A stretch of 64,000 nt of DNA from Thalassoglobus polymorphus. GTDB lineage: Bacteria; Planctomycetota; Planctomycetia; Planctomycetales; Planctomycetaceae. The stretch is taken from assembly GCF_007744255.1 (NCBI RefSeq), contig NZ_CP036267.1:2855500-2919499 (forward strand), in the 5' to 3' direction. Of the stretch, positions 46,108 to 56,421 are shown piece after piece. The translations under genes and the position numbers were made by a program. How positions within the stretch are numbered: the stretch's first letter is position 1; each line of letters begins with the position of its first letter. The notes under the pieces are model-generated. The model was not told the DNA's origin. It worked only from the letters and a program-made list of their open reading frames with translations, and did no database searches.

Positions 46108-47487
46108 TCAGACCAATTCTGGAATTGGCTGACCACCTTCGGTGATAATTGGAATGGGTCGTCCCTGATGATCAATCCAGTGAGCCCCCAGATCAATCCC
46201 AAGGTGTTGAAATGTTGTGGCTGCCAAGTCTTGCGGTCGGACGGGACTCGTTAAGACCGATCCACCGCGGCGGTCTGTGGAGCCTATTGTCTGACCATGC
46301 TGCAAGCCACCGCCTGCCATGACCATCGACATCACGCTCGTCCAGTGATCACGACCCGCTTCTTTATTGATGACTGGTGAGCGACCGAATTCTCCCATCA
46401 TCATGACGAGAGTGTCATCAAGTAATCCACGTTGTTCCAAGTCCGTCACCAAAGCATAGAGCGCTCGATCAACACGTGGGATGAGTGGTTTCAGTCCCTT
46501 CTCGATTCCGCCCCAGCGAACGTTGTCCCCATGGTGATCAAAGTACCCCCACGCTCCACTGACGAGTACAAAAGTCACTCCCGATTCAACAAGCCGGCGG
46601 GCCTGTAACGCTTTCTGACCAACACTTTCCCGACCGTAGAGGTCTTTGGTTTCATCGCTCTCTTTCGATAAATCGAATGCGGCTTCGACTTTTCCCGAGA
46701 GCATCATTTCGTATGCGGACTGAGTATGTTGATCGAACTGGTCCATGACTCCATCGCGATCAAGGCCTGATCGCATCTTGTTGAAATGCTGCCGCAACTG
46801 GGCCCGTTCCGTAAGGCGTGAGGCCTCAAAACCAGCGGGCATTTTGAATTTGCCAGCGAGTTCCAAACCTTTCACGGGAGAGAATTCACGCCCCATGTTT
46901 CCCGCTTCCCAGACATCGGCTGCCCAGGAATTAGCAAGCCCGACAAACGCAGGCATATCGGGGTCATTCGCCCCTTTGAATTTTGCGGTGATCGATCCCA
47001 TCGACGGGTATCCGGCCCCATCTTTTCCATCATTCGTTCTTCGTGCCAGTGGATTTCCGGCTTGCATCGTAATTGGCGTGTGGTTACTCGCGGAGCAATC
47101 GACGGAACGAATGACTGACAACTTGTCGGCAATCGATGCTTGCAACGGTAGATGTTCCGTGAAGGAGACTCCGGGGATCTTGGTAGAGATATCTGGGAAC
47201 GGGCTGCGAATTTCCGGAGGAGCAAGTGGTTTGGGGTCCCACATGTCGATCTGACTGGGGCCACCAGAAAGCCAGAACAGGATGACAGCTTTCCGGTCGC
47301 GATCGGGTTTCTCGATCTGTGATTCCGCTTGAAGCTTCTTGATGGATGCCAATGAGAGCCCACCAAATCCTGCTAATCCCGTTTGCAGAAACCATCGTCG
47401 CGACCGGACCTTAAGTAGATCGTTTGCTGCAGGGGCAAAGGGAGAGATCTCAGAATGTTTCCGGTGATGTGAACTGTGGGAACTCAT
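46108..47487 (-). CDS. DUF1501 protein with Tat-like leader
   Basis: A 459-residue member of a family greatly expanded in planctomycetes. Twin-arginine leader SRRWFLQTGLAGFGGLSLA after about 30 residues. Family stretches: AVILFWLSGGPSQIDMWDPK, SVIRSVDCSASNHTPITMQ, FVLVSGAWGYFDHHGDN, MMGEFGRSPVINKEAGRDHW and RPQDLAATTFQHLGID. Related to the sulfatase/phosphatase fold but without the sulfatase Cys motif. It usually pairs with a DUF1549/DUF1553 protein; here none adjoins. Confidence 0.93.
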   Translation of the reverse strand: MSSHSSHHRKHSEISPFAPAANDLLKVRSRRWFLQTGLAGFGGLSLASIKKLQAESQIEKPDRDRKAVILFWLSGGPSQIDMWDPKPLAPPEIRSPFPDISTKIPGVSFTEHLPLQASIADKLSVIRSVDCSASNHTPITMQAGNPLARRTNDGKDGAGYPSMGSITAKFKGANDPDMPAFVGLANSWAADVWEAGNMGREFSPVKGLELAGKFKMPAGFEASRLTERAQLRQHFNKMRSGLDRDGVMDQFDQHTQSAYEMMLSGKVEAAFDLSKESDETKDLYGRESVGQKALQARRLVESGVTFVLVSGAWGYFDHHGDNVRWGGIEKGLKPLIPRVDRALYALVTDLEQRGLLDDTLVMMMGEFGRSPVINKEAGRDHWTSVMSMVMAGGGLQHGQTIGSTDRRGGSVLTSPVRPQDLAATTFQHLGIDLGAHWIDHQGRPIPIITEGGQPIPELV

Positions 47488-47770
47488 GGCGTTACCCTTT
47501 AGGTACTAAGACCACTGCGAGTTTTATGACGTGTGAGGAATTGGGAACTGGTACGTCGGTGGGAATCTAATGTGGGATTCAATCAAATCAGAGTCGACCT
47601 GAGTCACTGCACAATTCACTGAAACATTGCGATTCCTTCAACATCAAGAAGTCGCTGCACAGTTGAAAGTGTGCGAAAGTGACCGGATCTTTTTGACACC
47701 TGCGAAAGCATCAACAAACTCCATTGAAAGTCTACTTCATGAAACTCTCGGCATCCAGAGTAGATTCACA

Positions 47771-49708
47771 TCAATCTTTCTCGCGGCGCATTTCGAAAAG
47801 AAAGCGTGAGGGCGGTGAAGGTTTGACCTTCCCCCATTTTCGCCGTGTGGCAGCTCTGGAAAGTGTCAGAGAGTTCTGAGCGCGAGTGACGCCGACGTAT
47901 GCCAGCCGCCTCTCTTCCGCAATTTCAGCTTCTGTTCCGTCGATCGTCCGTTTGTGCGGAAGCAAGCCTTCCTCCATGCCGACAAGATAGACCCTTGGAA
48001 ATTCAAGACCTTTTGCGCTGTGCAAAGTCATCAACTTGACCGCATCGGCGTTTGCTTTGGCTTCCTTGTCCGGCTCTTCGTCTCTCCGCTCGAGTGCGAT
48101 GCTGTCGAGATAGTCCCCCAGCGACGGCTTCGCAGTTCGATCAACATACTCAGCGAGCGAGTTAATATAATCTTCCAGGACCGCTTTCCGCGTCGCCTGT
48201 TGGAGTTCGTCTTTGTATTGTTTTTCGATTTCGTTTTCGTACCTGATCTCTTTAACAAGCTGATGCGTCAGCGTATCAAGTTGATCGGGATTGTTATGAT
48301 ACTGTGCACGCCAGCGTTGAAACTGGGAGTGCAGATGAAGAACAGCGTCAGCTGTCTTTTGAGTCAGTTCACCTTCGTTGAGAGAGTCGGGAACGACATC
48401 CCAGATTTTCTTTCCGGTCCGGACCGCACGTTTCAACAACTTTTCAACTGAGCCAATCCCAATTCCGCGCGTTGGCGTATTGATGATTCGCAACAGTGCC
48501 TGCTCATCGTCATCGCGAGCGATGACTTTCATGTAACAGAGCAGATCTCGAATCTCTTTGCGATCATAAAACGATTGGCTTCCCATCAGCACGTAAGGAA
48601 TTTGTCGGCGTCGAAGCTCGGATTCAAAAATCCGTGGTTGTTCGTTGGTACGAAACAAGATCGCAAAATCCTTGAGAGGAATTCGACGCGACTCATTCAG
48701 GTGCTTGATCTCGTGAACGACCCGTTCCGCTTCGGTTTGCTCATCAGGCAGTTCCAGAAACCGAACATCCTCATGCGATTTCTTATTCGTCCGCAGCACT
48801 TTTTGATGCCGTTCTCGATTATGCTTGACCAGCCGGTTCGCCAGATCAAGGATACTGTCCGTACAACGATAGTTTTCTTCGAGGCGGATCACCTTCGTTC
48901 CCGGAAACTGTTGCGCAAACCCCAGAATGTGTTTCAATTCTGCTCCGCGCCATCCGTAAATCGATTGATCATCGTCACCCACCACACAGAGATTTTGATG
49001 CTCACGAACTAAGGCATCAATAATACGAAACTGAATTCCGTTTGTGTCTTGATATTCATCAATCTGAACATGGGAAAATCGCTGTTGATGCTTCGCCAGA
49101 ACTTCCGGGTAGTTCAGGAACAATCGTTCGGTAAGCAACAACAAGTCGTCGAAGTCGACTGTTCCCGTCGCTTTCAAATTTTGTTGATACCGTCGATACG
49201 CCAATCCACCAAGGTATTCCTTGTCATCAAGCGCGGCTTCAGTGGCTCGGTCGGGAGCGATTCCGATCGACTTCCACTTACTGATAAGTGACAGCAAATC
49301 GCCCGGCCGTAGAGACTTCTCCGTCACACGGATATCGCGCAATACGCGCCGTGCCATCGATTCTTGATCACCGCGATCCATAATCGAAAACTTCTCGGGA
49401 TATCCCAAAACAGAAATATCGGAACGCAAGACTCCGACACAAAGCGAGTGAAACGTTGAGATCCATGGTTTCACTTTCAGATTCGAACCAATCAAAGACT
49501 TGGTTCGCTCAAGCATTTCCTTAGCTGCTTTGTTCGTAAACGTCACAGAAAGAATGCGATCCGCAGGAACGCCGGTGCGAAGGAGCTCACCAATCCGGTA
49601 AGTAATCACTCGCGTCTTCCCGGTCCCGGCTCCTGCCAGCACAAGAACAGGCCCATTCACTGTTTTTACGGCTTCCCGCTGCGCAGGGTTTAAGTGTGAC
49701 AGATCCAT
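47771..49708 (-). CDS. rep: UvrD/Rep-family ATP-dependent DNA helicase
   Basis: A 645-residue superfamily-1A 3'-5' helicase. Motifs in order: Q motif region LNPAQREAV, Walker A AGAGTGKTR (25-33), SVTFTNKAAKEM, motif II DEYQDTN, motif III VGDDDQSIYGWRGA, motif IV LEENYRC, and motifs V and VI in MTLHSAKGLEFPRVYLVGMEEGLLPH and AEERRLAYVGVTRAQ. Short for PcrA/UvrD (about 720-740) and closer to Rep. It unwinds DNA in repair or replication restart. Single gene; the downstream DUF1501 gene lies 283 bp away. Confidence 0.92.
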   Translation of the reverse strand: MDLSHLNPAQREAVKTVNGPVLVLAGAGTGKTRVITYRIGELLRTGVPADRILSVTFTNKAAKEMLERTKSLIGSNLKVKPWISTFHSLCVGVLRSDISVLGYPEKFSIMDRGDQESMARRVLRDIRVTEKSLRPGDLLSLISKWKSIGIAPDRATEAALDDKEYLGGLAYRRYQQNLKATGTVDFDDLLLLTERLFLNYPEVLAKHQQRFSHVQIDEYQDTNGIQFRIIDALVREHQNLCVVGDDDQSIYGWRGAELKHILGFAQQFPGTKVIRLEENYRCTDSILDLANRLVKHNRERHQKVLRTNKKSHEDVRFLELPDEQTEAERVVHEIKHLNESRRIPLKDFAILFRTNEQPRIFESELRRRQIPYVLMGSQSFYDRKEIRDLLCYMKVIARDDDEQALLRIINTPTRGIGIGSVEKLLKRAVRTGKKIWDVVPDSLNEGELTQKTADAVLHLHSQFQRWRAQYHNNPDQLDTLTHQLVKEIRYENEIEKQYKDELQQATRKAVLEDYINSLAEYVDRTAKPSLGDYLDSIALERRDEEPDKEAKANADAVKLMTLHSAKGLEFPRVYLVGMEEGLLPHKRTIDGTEAEIAEERRLAYVGVTRAQNSLTLSRAATRRKWGKVKPSPPSRFLFEMRREKD

Positions 49709-49762
49709 CGATCAACTGTTATCCATAAGAGCATTACCAAGGCTCGTCATCCCCTGAAAATC

Positions 49763-49806
49763 AATATCATGACTTCAAAGACTGCTCGCCACGAGGCGGA
49801 GCGTAA
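49763..49806 (-). repeat. Interspersed repeat family 1, copy I
   Basis: On the minus strand: CGCTCCGCCTCGTGGCGAG followed by CAGTCTTTGAAGTCATGAT. Best-conserved short form together with the copies at 40609 and 15. Confidence 0.8.
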
Positions 49807-50050
49807 AGACCAGTGTTGGATTTGCTCAAGCTCATTTTACCAACAGTGCGAGGGGATAATAACACGCCCTCCCGGAACCTCAACGCCCGACAAGGTCCGA
49901 GATCTTGGATCGTGGGACATTCTCCGAAATCGTTGCAAAGTGGGGAATTTTGTGAACTCATCCAATCAACCCGTGAAGAAAATGGGAGGAGTGACAATCT
50001 CTTGAAAGCTCTGTATTGTCTGGGACTCATATGGTCACTCGCCAGTATTT

Positions 50051-50131
50051 TGAACAGATCCTGAAACCTGAATTTTCTCTCTCAAAGACTGCGGAAACTG
50101 ACCATTCCACAAGTTTCCGGACTGGTTCTAA
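50051..50131 (+). repeat. Interspersed repeat family 2, copy 3
   Basis: GAACAGATCCTGAAACCTGA, then TCTCTCTCAAAGACTG and AGTTTCCGGACTGGTTCTAA. It ends 20 bp upstream of the methyltransferase start. Confidence 0.7.
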
Positions 50132-50150
50132 CCAAGAAATTGACAAAAAC

Positions 50151-50954
50151 ATGTCTCACCTCAATGCGAATGAACGGACCTGGGATCGCCTTGCAAGAGA
50201 GAACAGCCAGTTCGCAAATGTTGCTTCCGATGAAGAATGTGCTCATCCGCTGCTGGCTCTGGATCGCCGGGGGTGGCTCCCAGGTTCAGTCAAAGGGATG
50301 GATGTCCTTTGCCTCGCTTCAGGCGGTGGTTGGCAGTCGATTCTGTATGCCGTTGCAGGTGCAAACGTGACTGTCGTTGATCTCTCACCGGAAATGCTCA
50401 AGCGTGATGTGCAGCAGGCAGAAATTCGGAATGTCTCCGTCAAAGCGGTACAGGCATCGATGGACGACCTCTCTGAATTTGGCGACTCCTGCTTTGATAT
50501 TGTGCACCATCCGGTGAGCAGCTGTTACATCCCAAGACTGAAAACCGTCTACAAGGAAGTCGCTCGACTCCTTCGTCCGGGGGGCCTTTACATCAGCCAG
50601 CACAAACAGCCAACCAGTCTGCAAATTGTAGAACGTGATCAGCGTAACCGATATGTTCTCGGAGTCTCGTATTATCACAACGATCCACTTCCGGCAGTTC
50701 AAGATACCGCTTACCGGGAGGAAGGTGCTGTGGAGTACCTGCACCGTTGGGAAGAACTCGTTGGGGAACTCTGTCGGACAGGGTTTGTGATTGAAGATCT
50801 TAGCGAGCCGCGACGTGGAGATCCCAAAGCCAAGCCGGGAGACTTCAGGCATCGTGGAATGTTCACAGCTCCTTATGTCAGGATTAAAGCACGCAGGCGA
50901 CAAGCGGAATCGAACATTGCCTCCCAACCAACCATCTGGACTCCAGAATCATAA
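50151..50954 (+). CDS. Class I SAM-dependent methyltransferase
   Basis: A 267-residue methyltransferase. The SAM-binding motif I is VLCLASGGGWQSILYAVAGA, then the acidic loop VTVVDLSPEML and motif IV-like FGDSCFDIVHHPVSSCYI, followed by EVARLLRPGGLYISQH. The start at 50151 was chosen because the open frame upstream (to 50016) is repetitive family-2 repeat. The methylated substrate is unknown. The gene ends inside a 14-bp tandem repeat, with its TAA in copy 1 (50952-50954). Confidence 0.85.
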   Translation: MSHLNANERTWDRLARENSQFANVASDEECAHPLLALDRRGWLPGSVKGMDVLCLASGGGWQSILYAVAGANVTVVDLSPEMLKRDVQQAEIRNVSVKAVQASMDDLSEFGDSCFDIVHHPVSSCYIPRLKTVYKEVARLLRPGGLYISQHKQPTSLQIVERDQRNRYVLGVSYYHNDPLPAVQDTAYREEGAVEYLHRWEELVGELCRTGFVIEDLSEPRRGDPKAKPGDFRHRGMFTAPYVRIKARRRQAESNIASQPTIWTPES

Positions 50955-51068
50955 ACCCAGAATCATAAACCCAGAATCATAAACCCAGAATCGTGAACCC
51001 AGAATCGTGAACCCAGAATCGTGAACCCAGAATCGTGAACCCAGAATCGTGAACCCAGAATCGTGAAC
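50943..51068 (+). repeat. 14-bp minisatellite, nine copies, overlapping a stop codon
   Basis: Perfectly periodic array: three copies of CCAGAATCATAAAC followed by six of CCAGAATCGTGAAC (positions 50943-51068). The first copy encodes the last residues and stop codon of the methyltransferase; the remainder is intergenic before the enolase terminator. The two variants differ at two positions and are segregated in blocks, indicating local amplification. Confidence 0.95.
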
Positions 51069-51141
51069 ACTGCAGCCAGAGAAGTCGCCAAAGAAGTTGC
51101 CTGATGACTTCAGGTCGCGGGGGGCTCATCGACGAATAAAA

Positions 51142-51178
51142 AAGACCTCAGAGCCGAACTTGTCAGCCCTGAGGTCTT
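51142..51178 (-). terminator. Rho-independent terminator of enolase
   Basis: AAGACCTCAG (51142-51151) pairs with CTGAGGTCTT (51169-51178). On the minus strand the second arm is followed by TTTTTTATTC. It lies 27 bp beyond the enolase stop. Confidence 0.88.
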
Positions 51179-51204
51179 GAACGATTTCAGTAAGCGAAGA
51201 ACGA

Positions 51205-52842
<1,638 letters not shown>

Positions 52843-54087
52843 ATGTTAAAAAGAGTGTGTCTTGCGGGGATGGTGACTGTCACCATGCTCTCGCTTTGCC
52901 AAAGCGGTCAGGCTCAAGTGTTTTTCGAATCAGATTGGTTGTATTACGGACGAGATAGCGACTCTGGGCGTAATGTCATCAATGGTCCGGAATCAAAAAG
53001 CCTTTCCGAAGGCGATTTCGACTACACATCTGGATACCGGTTGACCTTAGGCGGTTCGCTGGGAGATTTCGATGTTGATGCGAGCTTTTCGCAGCTTGAC
53101 GCTTGGGAATCAGGATCATCGGGGATCTTCAACAATTTCATCAGTATGGATGGAGTTGCAGTTCCTGGAGACCCCGGAGTGTTCAATTCATTCGCAGATT
53201 ATACTGCATTGAATCAGGCTGCCTCCTACGGAAGTCCAATGATGGGCAACAATGAATTGACTGAAGGGGAACGCCTTCGTCCGTTCAACGACCCAATCTT
53301 TGGACAAGAGGATCTCGTCTATTCGACCATGAATCGCTCGAATTTTCGTGAGTTTGAAATCAACGTGGGATCGCGACGTAATGTCAACTGGTACCGATTC
53401 TCAGTTGGTTACCGACACATCCAACTGGACGAGCGAAGCGGCTTGACTGTTGGCGGTGTCTTCGATGCTCTGGACGTCGATGATGGAAACCCATACGACG
53501 GCACAATCAATGACGATCCAAACAACGGACTCAGCAATGCAGCTTTGATTAGCACTGGCATGGCACACATCGGTGGCTCCGCAGATGGATACGATGCGTT
53601 CTTCGTGACAGGCGATCCGATGATGGCAATTGCTCCTGACCTGGTTGCATACCAAATGCTTGGCAAAGCAAACAACCAGCTCAACGGTGCTCAGGCAACT
53701 GTTGCTCTCCGCATTATCAACGGCGAGTGGATCACAGTTGAGGGGATCGGCAAAGCCGGGATTTATCGAAACAGTCTCAGCGGTGTGATTCAGGAAACAG
53801 TCGTTGGTTCTGGAAATGACGACTCTGTCTATCGCCGCACTCTCTCAAGTTCCGATACCGGAGCAGCATTCGCAGGCAACCTCGGACTTCGAAGCACAGT
53901 CTCCCTGACTGATTACATCAATGTCATCATGGGATACGAAGTGCTCTTCCTGAGTGGAGTCGCCCTTGGAGCTGAACAGAACGACGGACTCAGCACTGAC
54001 CTGCTGGGAGCGACCCGCTATCAGGTTCAGAACGATGGAACGATGATCGCCCACGGAAGTAATCTCGGACTCGAAATTCTTTGGTAA
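52843..54087 (+). CDS. BBP7-like outer-membrane beta-barrel protein
   Basis: A 414-residue exported protein. Signal peptide MLKRVCLAGMVTVTMLSLCQSGQAQ; the start at 52843 has AGGGGGAT at good spacing, while an in-frame GTG 30 bp upstream is unlikely. The mature part alternates short beta strands and Asp/Gly/Asn-rich turns (YTSGYRLTLGGSLGDFDVDASF, FEINVGSRRNVNWYRFSVGYRHIQ) and ends in strand LGLEILW, as is usual for planctomycete putative beta-barrel porin-7 proteins. Probably an outer-membrane component; cargo unknown. A perfect terminator follows. Confidence 0.78.
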   Translation: MLKRVCLAGMVTVTMLSLCQSGQAQVFFESDWLYYGRDSDSGRNVINGPESKSLSEGDFDYTSGYRLTLGGSLGDFDVDASFSQLDAWESGSSGIFNNFISMDGVAVPGDPGVFNSFADYTALNQAASYGSPMMGNNELTEGERLRPFNDPIFGQEDLVYSTMNRSNFREFEINVGSRRNVNWYRFSVGYRHIQLDERSGLTVGGVFDALDVDDGNPYDGTINDDPNNGLSNAALISTGMAHIGGSADGYDAFFVTGDPMMAIAPDLVAYQMLGKANNQLNGAQATVALRIINGEWITVEGIGKAGIYRNSLSGVIQETVVGSGNDDSVYRRTLSSSDTGAAFAGNLGLRSTVSLTDYINVIMGYEVLFLSGVALGAEQNDGLSTDLLGATRYQVQNDGTMIAHGSNLGLEILW

Positions 54088-54142
54088 AACCCGCACTGAC
54101 CTTCGCAAGAAGGTCAGAACCAAGAGTGATCGACCTGAAGAA

Positions 54143-54179
54143 AGTGCCCCGACTCAAATAAGTCGGGGCACTTTTTTTG
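54143..54179 (+). terminator. Rho-independent terminator of the BBP7-like gene
   Basis: AGTGCCCCGACT (54143-54154), loop CAAATA, AGTCGGGGCACT (54161-54172), then seven Ts. Twelve perfect pairs, 56 bp after the stop codon. Confidence 0.95.
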
Positions 54180-54335
54180 TTCTGCCTGATTGAAAAGAAC
54201 GAAACGGTTGCGATCCAGAAAAACGCTCGGCGCACAGCGTCTGATCAACCTCTACGCCGAAGGAACTCGAACGTCTTCTCTTCAGAGACTCTGCTCCGAG
54301 GTACTGTCCGGAGGCATTATCAAACACGAGGGTGC

Positions 54336-56054
54336 TTAAGCACCGATCATGACATTTGTCTTCTCAGAGAAGCCAGCTTCTGCGAAGTTAGATTCCGGCA
54401 GCTCTTTGCCATGCAAGATGCATTCTTCCAGGAATCGTCGCTTCGGACAGCCGTTCGATTGCCACCAGTCTGTCGCTTTTTGACGATTCCAAATCCCGTT
54501 ATCTGCCGTCGCGACCAAAGCTTCACGAAGTTCGTCGACAGATTGATATCGATCCTTTGGGTCTTTACTTAAGCACTTCATGACAATCTCTTCCAGGTCT
54601 TCTGGAACATCCGCGCGGATTGTACTTGGCTTGGGTGGGATTGTCTGCACGTGAGCAAGAATCAGCTTGACGGGTTTCGTTTCCTGAAAAGGTGGTTCTC
54701 CCGTAAGAAGATAATAGGCCACACCTCCAAGTGAGTAGATGTCACTCCGAGCGTCAGAATCGTCGCCGGTAGCTTGCTCGGGCGACATATACAAAGGAGT
54801 ACCTGTAATTCTTCCTTCTTGAGTTAGCTTCGCGTCGAATTCAATATCGTCGGAACGAACAAGCCCGAAGTCGAGCAACTTCCCGACATCATAAGTGCCG
54901 CCCCGCTTGGCTGCGAAGATGTTCGCAGGCTTAATGTCTCTGTGAACAAGCCCCTTCGCATGTGCTTCGCTCAGGGCGTCACAGGTCTGTTTCAAAAAAT
55001 GAATGGCTCGGCTCGCTGGCATGGGGCCATGCTCAGCCACAATCTGATCGATGTTCAATCCGGGCAAGTATTCCATGACATAATAAAACGTCCCATCTTC
55101 AGCCATTCCGTAATCGTAAATCTCGATGGTATTCCAGTGTGTCAACTGAGCAGTCGCTTGAACTTCCCGCTCAAAACGTTTGAGTGTCTCAGCCTTTACG
55201 GCCATTTCTGGTCGAATGAGTTTGATCGCGCAGGGTCGCTTTAGAAGAGTGTGCTCAGCGAGATGCACTTCACCCATCCCCCCACGTCCGAGGAGTCTTT
55301 TGAGTCGGTACTGGCCGAGTTTCTTGGCTTCGAAAGCTGCTGCCCGTAGCGACCGAATTGTCCAGACTCCCCACGTCGCGACGACCACCGCCATCATCAT
55401 TGCCATTGATGATTGCACTAAGATGCCGCGATTCTGTGACTGGTGAATGATCTCACGAAAGTCGGGGACCATGACGTAAGAAACTCCCATCACAGCGATT
55501 GGCGCCAACCCCATGGTGAGTGTCACCATGAAAGCACGTTGCCAGGAATTGGGAATAAACAAGGCATAAATGAAAATCAGAATCAGCCACGGTGTTTCTA
55601 CCGGATACAAAAAACCTCGACTCGCAGAGAGCACCACAATCCCATAAGTCACAACGAGAAAGAAGATTGTGGAACAACCGAAAATCAGCACTTCGACGAT
55701 ACGCAGGTGCCGGTTCAGATGAGAACAGTTTGTGCACAAGCGAAGTGCGACAATACCGTTCACTGCCAACGCCAAAAAATGAAAAATTTGGACCGGCGTC
55801 TCCATCACACCGAATTTGGCGCCGCCAAAGAACAAATCCTTCACATATAACACGAAAAAAGAGACAAAGAGGATCAGAGAAGAAATTTTGAGACGCTGGC
55901 TTAAAACCGTATTGATCTCATTGGAGAAATCCAAGCCCGTCCCTTCCACAAAGTTGGCAGCCCATTTCCAAGCTGAGCGCGAAGAAATTCTGCTTTTTGC
56001 AGGCGTCGACTCTAAATTTGCAATGATGGTCTCTTGATTCTGGGCATCAACCAT
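54336..56054 (-). CDS. PknB-type Ser/Thr kinase with N-terminal membrane segments
   Basis: A 572-residue protein. Residues about 55-235 contain six or so hydrophobic segments (ISSLILFVSFFVLYV, IFHFLALAVNGIVAL, VLIFGCSTIFFLVVTYGIV, LILIFIYALFIP, MVTLTMGLAPIAVMGVSY, MAMMMAVVVATWGVW). The kinase domain follows (about 248-510): GRGGMG (256-261), Lys278, HRDIKPAN (371-378), DFG (395-397) and SPEQ at the end of the activation loop. The membrane part is N-terminal here, the reverse of the kinase near 19 kb. It could sense an envelope or small-molecule signal. Terminal residues 510-572 are non-catalytic. Single gene. Confidence 0.93.
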   Translation of the reverse strand: MVDAQNQETIIANLESTPAKSRISSRSAWKWAANFVEGTGLDFSNEINTVLSQRLKISSLILFVSFFVLYVKDLFFGGAKFGVMETPVQIFHFLALAVNGIVALRLCTNCSHLNRHLRIVEVLIFGCSTIFFLVVTYGIVVLSASRGFLYPVETPWLILIFIYALFIPNSWQRAFMVTLTMGLAPIAVMGVSYVMVPDFREIIHQSQNRGILVQSSMAMMMAVVVATWGVWTIRSLRAAAFEAKKLGQYRLKRLLGRGGMGEVHLAEHTLLKRPCAIKLIRPEMAVKAETLKRFEREVQATAQLTHWNTIEIYDYGMAEDGTFYYVMEYLPGLNIDQIVAEHGPMPASRAIHFLKQTCDALSEAHAKGLVHRDIKPANIFAAKRGGTYDVGKLLDFGLVRSDDIEFDAKLTQEGRITGTPLYMSPEQATGDDSDARSDIYSLGGVAYYLLTGEPPFQETKPVKLILAHVQTIPPKPSTIRADVPEDLEEIVMKCLSKDPKDRYQSVDELREALVATADNGIWNRQKATDWWQSNGCPKRRFLEECILHGKELPESNFAEAGFSEKTNVMIGA

Positions 56055-56421
56055 ATGTCTTGCCGTATCCCTATGAACAGTCGTTCCATCCCATCATAGA
56101 CGTGGAGCGGAAATTCGTCAGGCAGGAGTTTGAAATTTCAAGCCGAATTCATAATTTCCACGGGTGAAATGTGATATTGATCACACATCCTGCCAAGTTT
56201 TCTTAAATTGTAGAAGCCCTACGCATCAAACGCCTCCGTTCTGAACAAATTTACCGTTTAATCTTCAGGGTCTTTCCTGTTCCACTAGATTCTCTTTTGG
56301 AGTGTCTGGAAATATTGATGGGTTCCTCACTACTCTGTGCGTCTGTCAGTTAATGAACGAACTGGCGAAAACGGAAGCGATGGAGTGATCTTGATGCGAT
56401 CATCCCCGAAATAGACAGGAA
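56055..56421. other. Divergent gap before pyruvate carboxylase
   Basis: A 367-bp divergent gap between the kinase and pyruvate carboxylase starts. No interspersed repeats or terminator seen; promoters of both genes are expected here. Confidence 0.45.

Larger units (their letters stand above)
49709..50150. other. Divergent gap with family-1 and family-2 repeats
   Basis: A 442-bp gap between the helicase and the methyltransferase. It holds family-1 copy I on the minus strand (49763-49806) and family-2 copy 3 (50051-50131). The methyltransferase frame stays open through the family-2 copy, giving a spurious N-terminal extension of 45 residues. Confidence 0.6.

Noticed and set aside
50016-50150. 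N-terminal extension of the methyltransferase
   Set aside because: Entirely within or beside a family-2 repeat and without similarity to methyltransferases.
50943-51068. Possible CRISPR array
   Set aside because: Direct 14-bp repeats without spacers and no cas genes; a minisatellite.
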